DNA of 6,083 bases from Betaproteobacteria bacterium (GCA_009922295.1 RFWA01000162.1:1-6083); one strand, 5' to 3'. Counted from the stretch's first letter, positions 1 to 5,989 are shown. Numbers and translations are program-made. Notes: generated by a model not told the origin, from the sequence alone.

Positions 1-9
1 CGTGAAACA
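1..9. other. Probable parS half-site cut by the left edge
   Basis: The first nine bases, CGTGAAACA, equal the last nine bases of the bacterial parS consensus TGTTTCACGTGAAACA. They encode RET in the mnmG frame, as the second site at 192-207 also does. The left half lies outside the window, so the site is inferred. If complete, its centre would be 198 bp from that of the next site. Confidence 0.5.
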
Positions 10-567
10 GAGCGCTTGCGTGGGCTGTGGGTCAGCCCAAAGAATTTACCGGCGACCGAATCCGAGAGGATTTTGGGCAAGGCCATCGACCATGAGTACA
101 GCCTGGCTGAGCTACTGCGCCGACCAGGTATTCGTCACGCCGACCTCATGTCGCTTGACGGAGGGCGATTCAACGCGGCCCTGGCGCCCATGGTTTCACG
201 TGAAACCCCCGGCGGCGATGAGGCGCTTTTCCAAGCGGCCGTCATAGAGCAGGTTGAGATATCGGCCAAGTACTCTGGCTACATAGACCGCCAAAAAGGG
301 GAGGTTGACCGTGCGGCCCATTTTGAGAGCCTGCGTTTGCCTGACAGCCTAGATTATTTACAAGTCACCGCACTGAGCTATGAGGTGAGGCAGCAATTGG
401 CGCGGCACCGGCCCGAGACCTTGGGCCAGGCCTCGCGCATGTCCGGGGTCACGCCGGCGGCGATCTCACTGCTGCTGATCCACCTAAAGAAAAGCAATTT
501 CAAGGGCTTTGCTGCGGCTCGTGATACCGGCGTGGCTGAAGTTGACGCCAGCCCCTTGGTGGCCTGA
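1..567 (+). CDS. mnmG: MnmG (GidA), tRNA U34 carboxymethylaminomethyl synthesis protein, C-terminal part
   Basis: This is the 3' end of mnmG; the start lies outside the window and the last 188 codons are present. MnmG is an FAD-dependent enzyme that works with MnmE to install the (carboxymethyl)aminomethyl group at the wobble uridine (U34) of certain tRNAs. The visible part is the GidA C-terminal helical domain used for tRNA and MnmE contact. Diagnostic stretches are EQVEISAKYSGYIDRQ (visible residues 83-98), LDYLQVTALSYEVR (117-130) and GQASRMSGVTPAAISLLL (142-159), all close to family consensus. The FAD-binding N-terminal half is not in the window. The loop between LMSLDGG and EQVEI is variable in the family, and here it encodes MVSRETP over a parS-like DNA palindrome. 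The C-terminal tail after HLKK is somewhat long. The TGA stop overlaps the rsmG ATG by one base, so the two are probably translationally coupled. Identification is very secure. Confidence 0.97.
   Translation, partial: RETERLRGLWVSPKNLPATESERILGKAIDHEYSLAELLRRPGIRHADLMSLDGGRFNAALAPMVSRETPGGDEALFQAAVIEQVEISAKYSGYIDRQKGEVDRAAHFESLRLPDSLDYLQVTALSYEVRQQLARHRPETLGQASRMSGVTPAAISLLLIHLKKSNFKGFAAARDTGVAEVDASPLVA
192..207. other. parS centromere site (ParB binding) inside mnmG
   Basis: GGTTTCACGTGAAACC is a perfect 16-bp palindrome. It matches the parS consensus TGTTTCACGTGAAACA at 14 of 16 positions, including the whole central 14-mer GTTTCACGTGAAAC. ParB loads on such sites as a CTP-dependent sliding clamp and ParA acts on the resulting complex. 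The site lies within mnmG codons for MVSRET, in a protein loop that is not conserved in the family, about 1.75 kb upstream of parA. Origin-proximal parS near or within mnmG/rsmG/parAB is established for several bacteria; binding here is inferred. Confidence 0.9.
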
Positions 568-1205
568 TGCGCGAGCTTGAGGCGCCGCTACGCCGCGGCC
601 TAAATGCGCTAGGTCTGGACCTTAGCGATGCGCAGGTTCAGATGCTGCTGGAGTATCTGGTTTTGTTGGCCAAATGGGGCCGGGTGTACAACCTGACAGC
701 TCGGCTCGAACCCGCTGAGATGCTGACACACCACTTGTTGGATAGCTTGTCCATTGTTATGCCACTAAGGCGTCAATGCCCCGGGCGGACCCTTCGAGTG
801 CTTGATGTGGGTGCTGGCGCTGGCTTGCCCGGTGTTGTGCTGGCCATTTGTTGCCCCGGTTGGCAGATTGATTGTGTAGACGCCGTGGCGAAGAAGGCCG
901 CCTTTGTCCAGCAGGTGGCGGTCAGTTTGCGACTGCCCAATCTGCGCGGCCGCCATGCCCGGGTGGAGCAATTGACAGAGACCTATTCCTTGGTGACCTC
1001 CCGTGCTTTTGCCTCCTTAGCTGACTTTACCCAGTGGTCTGCTCAGGCCTTGGCCGAGGGTGGAAGTTGGGTGGCAATGAAGGGCAAGTACCCTGCAGAC
1101 GAAATCGCTCAGCTCGCGCCGCCAGTGCATGTGTTTCACGTGGAACCAGTGGCTGTACCGGGCCTGGATGCCGAGCGCTGCTTGGTCTGGCTCCAACGCC
1201 TTTAA
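567..1205 (+). CDS. rsmG: RsmG (GidB), 16S rRNA (guanine527-N7)-methyltransferase
   Basis: This is a 212-residue protein, the normal RsmG length. It transfers a methyl group from S-adenosylmethionine to N7 of G527 in 16S rRNA; loss is known in other bacteria to give low-level streptomycin resistance. Family motifs are all visible: KWGRVYNLTA (36-45), HHLLDSLSI (55-63), the SAM-binding loop VLDVGAGAGLPG (78-89), DAVAKKAAF (105-113), SRAFASL (145-151), MKGKYP (171-176), and the C-terminal VPGLDAERCLVW (197-208). The ATG at 567 is chosen because it forms a TGATG overlap with the mnmG stop and gives a family-typical N-terminus. A modest Shine-Dalgarno-like GGTGG lies at 558-562. Codons for VFHVEP (189-194) overlie a parS-like palindrome. 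No broken motif is seen. Confidence 0.97.
   Translation: MRELEAPLRRGLNALGLDLSDAQVQMLLEYLVLLAKWGRVYNLTARLEPAEMLTHHLLDSLSIVMPLRRQCPGRTLRVLDVGAGAGLPGVVLAICCPGWQIDCVDAVAKKAAFVQQVAVSLRLPNLRGRHARVEQLTETYSLVTSRAFASLADFTQWSAQALAEGGSWVAMKGKYPADEIAQLAPPVHVFHVEPVAVPGLDAERCLVWLQRL
1132..1147. other. Variant parS site inside rsmG
   Basis: TGTTTCACGTGGAACC matches the parS consensus at 14 of 16 positions. Apart from its last base it equals the reverse complement of the known Bacillus subtilis variant TGTTCCACGTGAAACA. It encodes VFHVEP near the RsmG C-terminus, about 0.8 kb upstream of parA. The central CACGTG is intact. Loss of the outer A and the A-to-G change at position 12 could weaken binding, so function is likely but less sure than for the mnmG site. 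Confidence 0.72.
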
Positions 1206-1263
1206 GTGGTTTGGTCTGGCGCGGTTTAATGTCCGCAGGACGCAGCACAGGCGTCACGTAAAC

Positions 1264-1279
1264 TCAGACTCTCGTCTGA
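1264..1279. promoter_or_regulatory. Small perfect hairpin in the leader of the LysE-type gene
   Basis: TCAGAC (1264-1269) and GTCTGA (1274-1279) can form a 6-bp stem with a 4-base TCTC loop, 12 bases before the ATG at 1292. No T-run follows, so it does not resemble an intrinsic terminator of rsmG. It borders a weak purine-rich ribosome-binding stretch (GAAAGAAAAG, 1278-1287) and could influence translation or RNA stability; this is inference only. The rest of the 1206-1291 gap shows no convincing promoter by eye. Confidence 0.3.
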
Positions 1280-1291
1280 AAGAAAAGCCCC

Positions 1292-1909
1292 ATGTTTTTT
1301 GGTATTGCCGACTATCCCGCTTTTGCAGCCGCGATCCTGATTTTCTTGTTGATTCCAGGACCAGGTAACCTTGCCTTGGTCACCTCCACAGGCAAAGGAG
1401 GCATGCGCGGTGGACTCGCTGCTGGCTTGGGGATTGTTCTGGGCGATCAGATTTTGTTGTGGCTGGCGGTAGCAGGGGTCGCGACGGTATTGACGGCTTA
1501 CCCACCTGCTTTTGCTGCCATACAGTGGCTGGGTGCTGCGTATCTGGCTTGGTTGGGTTGGCGCATGCTCAGCGCCAAGCCAGGTGCGCCGCCGGTGCTC
1601 AACATCAAACCGCGGCATTACCTGCGGCAGGCCATGGGCATCACCTTGCTCAACCCCAAGGCGATCGTTTTTTACATGGCGTTTTTTCCTTTGTTTGTCG
1701 ATCCGGCGCACCATCAGGGCTTGCTCACCTTTGCGGTCATGGCGCTAACCATCGCCGTTTTAGGCTTCTCCTATTGCCTGGTGCTGGTCACGTTGACGCA
1801 CACCCTGGCGGAGCGCCTGCGCGCTAACCCATTGATCACCACAGCGTTAGAGAAACTGGCCGGCGTTTTTTTAATTGGCTTTGGTATCAAGCTGGTCGTC
1901 TCCCGCTGA
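1292..1909 (+). CDS. LysE/RhtB-family exporter (amino-acid efflux type)
   Basis: This 205-residue inner-membrane protein has the length and layout of the LysE/RhtB translocator family, which exports amino acids or related small molecules. The early signature LLIPGPGNLALV (19-30) contains the family PGP motif, and LLNPKAIVFYMAFFPLFV (119-136) carries the typical NPK segment. About six hydrophobic segments are visible, near residues 8-28, 41-66, 72-93, 115-136, 143-168 and 186-203. The start at 1292 gives the usual short N-terminus running straight into the first membrane segment; the ribosome-binding site is weak (GAAAGAAAAG). The substrate cannot be told from sequence. It lies between rsmG and parA, 86 bp after the former and 44 bp before the latter, all on the same strand. 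No regulator gene is adjacent. Confidence 0.92.
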   Translation: MFFGIADYPAFAAAILIFLLIPGPGNLALVTSTGKGGMRGGLAAGLGIVLGDQILLWLAVAGVATVLTAYPPAFAAIQWLGAAYLAWLGWRMLSAKPGAPPVLNIKPRHYLRQAMGITLLNPKAIVFYMAFFPLFVDPAHHQGLLTFAVMALTIAVLGFSYCLVLVTLTHTLAERLRANPLITTALEKLAGVFLIGFGIKLVVSR

Positions 1910-1953
1910 CGGCTTGAGCCATCGTCCATCCTTTTCTTCTCTGAGATCCGCTT

Positions 1954-2739
1954 ATGGCCAAAATATTCTGTGTTGCCAACCAAAAGGGTGGGGTGGGCAA
2001 AACCACGACGACCGTTAACTTGGCGGCCGGGCTGGCCAAGGTTGGCCAGCGGGTGCTGATGGTGGACCTTGACCCACAGGGCAATGCCACCATGGGTTCG
2101 GGCGTGGACAAGCGCCAACTAGAGCTGTCGATCTACGACGTGTTGTTGGAGTCGGCGACCGTGGCCGAGGCGCGGGTCAAAAGTGACAAGCTGGCGGCCG
2201 CGGGTTGTAGCTATGACATTCTGGGCGCTAACCGCGAACTGGCCGGGGCCGAGGTCGAATTGGTAGACGTCGAGCGCCGGGAAAAGCGGCTCAAGCAAGC
2301 CTTGGGCGCCGTGGGTGATGATTACGACTTCATCCTGATCGACTGCCCGCCCTCGCTGTCCATGCTCACCCTCAACGGTCTATGCTGCGCGCATGGTGTG
2401 ATCGTGCCCATGCAGTGCGAGTATTTTGCGCTGGAGGGGCTGGCCGACTTGGTCAACACCATCAAGCAGGTGCACGCCAACCTCAACCGCGACCTGGCCA
2501 TCATTGGCCTGTTGCGCGTCATGTTTGACCCCCGCATCATGCTGCAGCAGCAGGTCAGCGAGCAACTCAAGACCCGCTTTGGCAACAAGGTGTTCGACAC
2601 CGTCATCCCACGCAATGTGCGCTTGGCCGAGGCGCCGAGTTATGGCTTGCCCGGCGTGGTGTTTGACCCGTCTAGCAAAGGAGCGCAGGCCTTTGTTAAT
2701 TTTGCCCAGGAGATGGTGGTCCGCGTCGAAACCATGTAG
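1954..2739 (+). CDS. parA: ParA (Soj), chromosome-partitioning ATPase
   Basis: This 261-residue cytoplasmic protein is a chromosomal ParA/Soj ATPase. ATP-bound dimers coat the nucleoid and are released by ParB-parS complexes, moving replicated origins apart. Visible motifs are the deviant Walker A KGGVGKTT (11-18, with signature Lys11 and catalytic Lys16), Walker A' VDLDPQGN (37-44), Walker B FILIDCPP (126-133), FDPRIMLQQQVSEQLK (191-206) and PRNVRLAEAPSYGLP (219-233). There is no N-terminal helix-turn-helix extension, so it is the short chromosomal type and not a plasmid P1-type ParA. The start ATG at 1954 is set by the canonical MAKIFCVANQKGG opening; GAGAT at 1943-1947 is a weak ribosome-binding site. 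parB lies downstream but is separated from parA by a hydrolase gene. The TAG stop is in the same reading frame as that hydrolase. Confidence 0.98.
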   Translation: MAKIFCVANQKGGVGKTTTTVNLAAGLAKVGQRVLMVDLDPQGNATMGSGVDKRQLELSIYDVLLESATVAEARVKSDKLAAAGCSYDILGANRELAGAEVELVDVERREKRLKQALGAVGDDYDFILIDCPPSLSMLTLNGLCCAHGVIVPMQCEYFALEGLADLVNTIKQVHANLNRDLAIIGLLRVMFDPRIMLQQQVSEQLKTRFGNKVFDTVIPRNVRLAEAPSYGLPGVVFDPSSKGAQAFVNFAQEMVVRVETM

Positions 2740-2796
2740 TCAAATCAGGCTCCAGCCCTTGCTCTGCTTGTCTATTGCGCTATCAAAAATATAGTG
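2740..2796 (+). repeat. Putative dispersed intergenic repeat between parA and the hydrolase
   Basis: The 54-bp spacer begins CAAATCAGGCTCCAGCCCTT and ends with the hairpin CGCTAT-CAAAAAT-ATAGTG (2778-2783 paired with 2791-2796, one G-T pair). This resembles short repeats ending in an AT-rich hairpin that I recall from many intergenic spaces of Rhodoferax, Polaromonas and relatives. The recollection was not checked, and no second copy lies in this window. It is visibly more AT-rich at its 3' end than the flanking genes. The hydrolase GTG start (2794) falls within the 3' arm of the hairpin. Boundaries are approximate. Confidence 0.5.
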
Positions 2797-3399
2797 ATTA
2801 CATATTCTGACGTCTTGATACTGCCCGGCTGGCAAAACTCTGGCCCGCAGCATTGGCAGAGCCGCTGGGAGGCCCTTTACGGTTACCAGCGGGTGGAGCA
2901 GCACGACTGGCTGCGGCCCCTGCGTGGCGACTGGATCGCACGGCTTGAAGAGGTGTTGCTGGCGCGCGCTGCACCCGTGTGGCTGGTCGGGCACAGCTTG
3001 GGCTGCCTGCTGGTGGCAGCCTGGGCCGCCCATTCACAACAGACCACCCGGGTGGCGGGCGCTTTGTTGGTAGCCCCCGGCGACCCCGAGTTGCCGAACT
3101 TACGCCCGGCGCTGCGAAGTTGGGCACCGTTACAACAGGTGCGCCTTCCTTTTCCAGCGCTGTTGGTGGGCAGCAGCAATGACCCCTATTGCAGCCTGGC
3201 CCGTGCCCAGCAGTTTGGTCGCGACTGGGGCGCCCGCTTTGTGTCGCTGGGCGCGCGCGGCCACCTTAATGCTGACTCTGGCCTGGGTGACTGGCCAGAG
3301 GCCCACCAGTGGCTGCTTCAGCTGCAGGCTGAGGCGGCAGGCGCAGCACTTCCCATCTCCACCCTCATCTTCGACAAGGAACACGCCCATGGCAACTAA
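2794..3399 (+). CDS. RBBP9/YdeN-family alpha/beta hydrolase
   Basis: This 201-residue protein belongs to the small RBBP9/YdeN-type serine hydrolases (former DUF1234 group). It opens with VLILPGWQNSGPQHWQSRWE (7-26), typical of the family. The nucleophile elbow is GHSLG (66-70, Ser68), the likely acid is Asp130 in SSNDPY, and the likely base is His157 in GARGHLNADSGLGDWPE (153-169), so the triad appears complete. The physiological substrate is unknown. The start is uncertain: GTG 2794 is the only plausible initiator before the conserved opening, yet it has no Shine-Dalgarno sequence and sits in a hairpin. The frame is open back to the parA stop. The 3' end overlaps parB by 11 bases, and its last codons contain the parB ribosome-binding site. 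Its position between parA and parB suggests co-expression but does not show a role in segregation. Confidence 0.88.
   Translation: MITYSDVLILPGWQNSGPQHWQSRWEALYGYQRVEQHDWLRPLRGDWIARLEEVLLARAAPVWLVGHSLGCLLVAAWAAHSQQTTRVAGALLVAPGDPELPNLRPALRSWAPLQQVRLPFPALLVGSSNDPYCSLARAQQFGRDWGARFVSLGARGHLNADSGLGDWPEAHQWLLQLQAEAAGAALPISTLIFDKEHAHGN
3376..3380 (+). promoter_or_regulatory. parB ribosome-binding site within the hydrolase gene
   Basis: AAGGA lies 8 bases before the parB ATG at 3389 and decides that start. It is inside the hydrolase reading frame, whose stop is at 3397-3399, so ribosomes finishing the hydrolase pass directly over the parB start. Confidence 0.75.
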
Positions 3400-4327
3400 G
3401 AAACTCAAAGGCCTGGGCCGAGGCCTGGAGGCTTTGCTCGGCCCCAAGGTCAGCGAAAACGCGGCCGACGACTCTGCCACCAGCAGCGCCAGCCCAGGCC
3501 TGCCGGCCTCGCTGCGGCTGGTCGATTTGGTGCCTGGCATGTACCAGCCGCGCACCCACATGGACGAAGGTGCCTTGTACGAGCTGGCCGAGTCGATCAA
3601 GGCCCAAGGCATCATGCAGCCCATCCTGGTGCGCCAGCTCAAGGAGGGCGCCAATCAGGGCCTGTACGAGATCATCGCGGGCGAACGGCGGTTCCGTGCC
3701 GCGCGCCTGGCCGGGCTGGACAGCGTACCCGTGCTGGTGCGCGACGTGCCCAACGAAGCCGCCGCCGCCATGGCGTTGATCGAGAATATCCAGCGCGAAG
3801 ACCTCAACCCACTGGAAGAAGCCCAGGGTTTGCAACGCCTGATCAAAGAGTTTGGGCTCACTCACGAACTGGCCGCCCAAGCGGTTGGGCGCTCCCGCAG
3901 CGCGGCCTCCAACCTCTTGCGCCTGCTTAACCTGGCCGAGCCGGTGCAGACCATGCTCATGGCAGGCGATTTGGACATGGGCCATGCGCGCGCGCTTTTA
4001 GCGCTGGACCGCGCCACTCAAATTACCGCGGCCAGTCAGATCAGCGCCCGCAAGATGTCGGTGCGCGAAGCCGAGAGCCTGGTGAAAAAACTCAGTGCCG
4101 AGTTCACCCTGACCTCGACCAAACCCAAAAAAGAGAAGTCGCGCGACCTCAAACGGGTAGAAGACGAGCTGTCGGACCTGCTCGCCGCCCAGGTTGAGGT
4201 GCGTGTGAAAAAGCGTGTCAAACGCGCCGGCCGCATGGAGGAGATGGGCGAGCTCTGCATCCAGTTTGGCTCACTCGATGAGCTCAATGGGCTGATTGAT
4301 CGCCTGCGTGGGAGCCGCGCGCCGTGA
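3389..4327 (+). CDS. parB: ParB (Spo0J), chromosome-partitioning CTPase clamp
   Basis: This 312-residue protein is a chromosomal ParB, which binds parS, slides on DNA as a CTP-dependent clamp and stimulates ParA. In order: an N-terminal ParA-contacting segment KKLKGLGRGLEALLG (4-18); a linker rich in Ala and Ser (about 20-40); the CTP-binding N-domain with YQPR (52-55), GIMQPILVR (74-82), GERRFRAARLAG (98-109) and ENIQREDLNPLEEA (132-145); the parS-reading helix-turn-helix around 157-182 (LTHELAAQAVGRSRSAASNLLRLLNL); and a charged linker followed by the C-terminal dimerisation domain (about 255-312). The ATG at 3389 is chosen over farther upstream in-frame codons because the protein then starts MATKKLKGLGRGL, as homologues do, and AAGGA precedes it. 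The TGA overlaps the next gene's GTG by four bases. All key motifs are intact. Confidence 0.97.
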   Translation: MATKKLKGLGRGLEALLGPKVSENAADDSATSSASPGLPASLRLVDLVPGMYQPRTHMDEGALYELAESIKAQGIMQPILVRQLKEGANQGLYEIIAGERRFRAARLAGLDSVPVLVRDVPNEAAAAMALIENIQREDLNPLEEAQGLQRLIKEFGLTHELAAQAVGRSRSAASNLLRLLNLAEPVQTMLMAGDLDMGHARALLALDRATQITAASQISARKMSVREAESLVKKLSAEFTLTSTKPKKEKSRDLKRVEDELSDLLAAQVEVRVKKRVKRAGRMEEMGELCIQFGSLDELNGLIDRLRGSRAP

Positions 4328-5043
4328 GCTTGCGCTGGCCATTGCCGGCGTTGTTGGCCTGGGCTGTGGCTTGGGCCCTGTTCCTTGGGCTGCGCATGGC
4401 AGGTGCTCCTGCATTGCTGGCATTGCTGGGTGGCACGCTGCTGGGCGTGGTCGGTAGCGTATGGGGTGGCAGCTGGTGGCGCCGCGCTGTGGTCGGTTCC
4501 GGCTTTCCGCTGTCACTGGCATTGTCGGGTGTGTTGGCGGTGCCAGCCTGGGCTTGGCTGCTGCCGCTGGCGCTGCTGCTGCTGGTCTATCCGATCAACG
4601 CCTGGCGTGATGCGCCGCTGTTTCCCACACCAGAGGGCGCGCTGGACCATCTCCCCGACTTGGCCCCATTGCCACCCGGCGCGCGCGCGCTTGATGCGGG
4701 TTGCGGGCTGGGCCAGGGCCTGCAGGCGCTGCGCCGGGCCTACCCGATGGCCGAGCTGCATGGCCTGGAGTGGAGCCGGCCCTTGCGGCTGCTCTGCGCC
4801 TGGCGCTGCCCCTGGGCCAAAGTGACGCAGGGTGACATCTGGCGGGCGGACTGGTCGGGCTATCAGCTGGTCTACCTGTTCCAGCGGCCTGAGAGTATGG
4901 CTCGCGCACTGGCCAAGGCGCGCGCTGAGCTCCAGCCTGGCGCCTGGCTGGTGAGCTTGGAGTTTGCGGTGGACGGTGTGCCGCCGACCGGGCGTCTTGA
5001 GGGCGTGCAGGGCCGGCCGGTTTGGCTCTACCAGATCACGTAG
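4324..5043 (+). CDS. Membrane-anchored class I SAM-dependent methyltransferase-like protein
   Basis: This 239-residue protein has two parts. Residues 1-90 are hydrophobic with about three membrane segments (near 5-24, 28-48 and 64-90), followed by YPINAWRDAPLFPTP (89-103). Residues 115-239 look like a shortened class I methyltransferase domain: the glycine loop ALDAGCGLGQG (122-132), an acidic residue ending the next strand (Glu149 in LHGLEWS), GDIWRADW (170-177), YLFQRPESM (184-192), and a late strand WLVSLEFAV (208-216). SAM binding is likely and the substrate unknown. The GTG start at 4324 is supported by the four-base overlap with the parB stop and by GGGAG ending at 4314, nine bases upstream. 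Tight overlap implies translational coupling to parB. No symbol is assigned because no characterised homologue is recognised. Confidence 0.8.
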   Translation: MSLRWPLPALLAWAVAWALFLGLRMAGAPALLALLGGTLLGVVGSVWGGSWWRRAVVGSGFPLSLALSGVLAVPAWAWLLPLALLLLVYPINAWRDAPLFPTPEGALDHLPDLAPLPPGARALDAGCGLGQGLQALRRAYPMAELHGLEWSRPLRLLCAWRCPWAKVTQGDIWRADWSGYQLVYLFQRPESMARALAKARAELQPGAWLVSLEFAVDGVPPTGRLEGVQGRPVWLYQIT

Positions 5044-5045
5044 TT

Positions 5046-5061
5046 GCAGGGATAGGCCTGC
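5046..5061. terminator. Possible weak hairpin between convergent genes
   Basis: GCAGG (5046-5050) and CCTGC (5057-5061) can pair around a six-base loop within the 22-bp gap between the convergent methyltransferase and MBL genes. The position suits a bidirectional terminator, but the stem is only 5 bp and there is no T-run on either strand, so support is weak. Confidence 0.2.
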
Positions 5062-5065
5062 CCCC

Positions 5066-5989
5066 TTAACCCACGTTGTGCACCACCCCATCCACACGCG
5101 CCGCGGCCCGGGCGCGCACCAGGTCGTTCAGCAGCCCATCGACCCAGCTGGAAAACTCCATGCTTGAGAAATGCTGCTGGTAAATCCGGGCAAAGTAGGG
5201 CGTGGTGCCGGCCCAGTGGACCAGGGCCTCGGTGTCCATGGTCTGCAACTCGAGCAGCTTGAACTTCAGCAAGACCTTGACGCCGTGGCGCAGGTGCCGC
5301 GCTGGGTCTGCCACAAAGCTGTCAAGCCGTGACCGGGCATAAGCCAGCGCGGCGGCCGTGTCAGAAAACACCGCACCGTGGCCGGGGATCACCACTGCCG
5401 GCTTCAGGGCCTCGATCACATCCAGCGTGCGGGCTACGGCGTCAAAGGCTTGCAGGCCTTCCAGTTCAGGGAAGACCACGCCAAAACCGCGCTCCCACAA
5501 GGCATCGGCCGACAGCAGTACCCGCGCCATCGGCTCAAACAACACCACTGAGTGGGTGTCATGGCCGGGCGCGGCGTGCACCTGCCACAGCCGCTCACCC
5601 AGCCGGACTTCGGTGTCCGGTAGCAGCAGCGCGTCAAAGCGGAATGGCGGGCAACTCTGGCCGGTGGGCGCATAGGTCAGCGCGTCTGTATCCCAGTGCC
5701 GCACCGACTCTGCCAGCCCGGGCGGTATGGCGGTGCGCAGCGCCGGGTAATGGCTCTGCAGGGCGGCGTTGCCGCCGCAGTGGTCGCTGTGCAAATGGGT
5801 GTTGACCAATTGGTCCAGCGCCCGCCCGCCCAGAGCAGAGCCGACCAGGGCCAGGGTTTGCGGCGCATGGGTGACGTAGCCGCTGTCGATCAGTGCCGTG
5901 CTGTCTTGGCCTAGTAAAAGGATGTTGTTGGACGACAGCCAGCCGCGTTCGAACACCCGGATGTCTTTGGGTAGCAAGGATGATGGCAT
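5066..5989 (-). CDS. Metallo-beta-lactamase-fold (MBL) hydrolase
   Basis: This 307-residue protein is an MBL-fold metallohydrolase with a full two-metal site: THLHSDH (64-70; His65, His67, Asp69, His70), His143 in APGHDTHS, Asp162 in LLSADALW, and His204 in IPGHGAVF. The opening VFERGWLSSNNILL (12-25) and the region after residue 210, mostly helical and ending in WVDGLLNDLVRARAAA, define a subgroup whose substrate I cannot name. Classical beta-lactamase activity is not implied, and no signal peptide is evident, so it is probably cytoplasmic. The ATG at 5989 is preferred because the protein then begins just before the conserved opening. In-frame ATGs at 6064 and 6067 would add 25-26 residues of unfamily-like sequence and would lie in the upstream palindrome. 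No clear Shine-Dalgarno sequence is seen. It converges on the methyltransferase gene with a 22-bp gap. Confidence 0.9.
   Translation of the reverse strand: MPSSLLPKDIRVFERGWLSSNNILLLGQDSTALIDSGYVTHAPQTLALVGSALGGRALDQLVNTHLHSDHCGGNAALQSHYPALRTAIPPGLAESVRHWDTDALTYAPTGQSCPPFRFDALLLPDTEVRLGERLWQVHAAPGHDTHSVVLFEPMARVLLSADALWERGFGVVFPELEGLQAFDAVARTLDVIEALKPAVVIPGHGAVFSDTAAALAYARSRLDSFVADPARHLRHGVKVLLKFKLLELQTMDTEALVHWAGTTPYFARIYQQHFSSMEFSSWVDGLLNDLVRARAAARVDGVVHNVG

Noticed and set aside
1182..1220. Exact 10-bp direct repeat TTGGTCTGGC at 1182-1191 and 1211-1220
   Set aside because: It is too short and isolated to indicate a mobile element or attachment site, and one copy is coding sequence; chance is a sufficient explanation.
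1252..1262. CACGTAAAC resembling half of a parS site
   Set aside because: It lacks one base of the consensus right half and has no matching left half, so it is not a credible ParB site.
1206..1291. Possible promoter for the exporter-parA genes
   Set aside because: TTGGTC (1211) and TTTAAT (1225) are only 8 bp apart, and no other pair at 16-18 bp spacing is convincing.
1226..1714. 162-codon minus-strand frame opposite the LysE-type gene
   Set aside because: The sense strand encodes a clear LysE/RhtB protein; the antisense product shows no domain or hydrophobic pattern.
3179..3388. Upstream extension of parB by 70 codons
   Set aside because: The added residues do not resemble ParB and run through the hydrolase coding region in another frame; ATG 3389 has a good ribosome-binding site and the family N-terminus.
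3365..3985. Long open frame on the minus strand (206 codons) opposite parB
   Set aside because: It lies wholly across parB and the hydrolase end, has low-complexity composition typical of antisense frames in high-GC DNA, and matches no family I recognise.
4513..5097. 194-codon minus-strand frame opposite the methyltransferase gene
   Set aside because: It overlaps two better-supported genes, and its Gln/Arg/Ala-rich translation is typical of antisense in GC-rich sequence.
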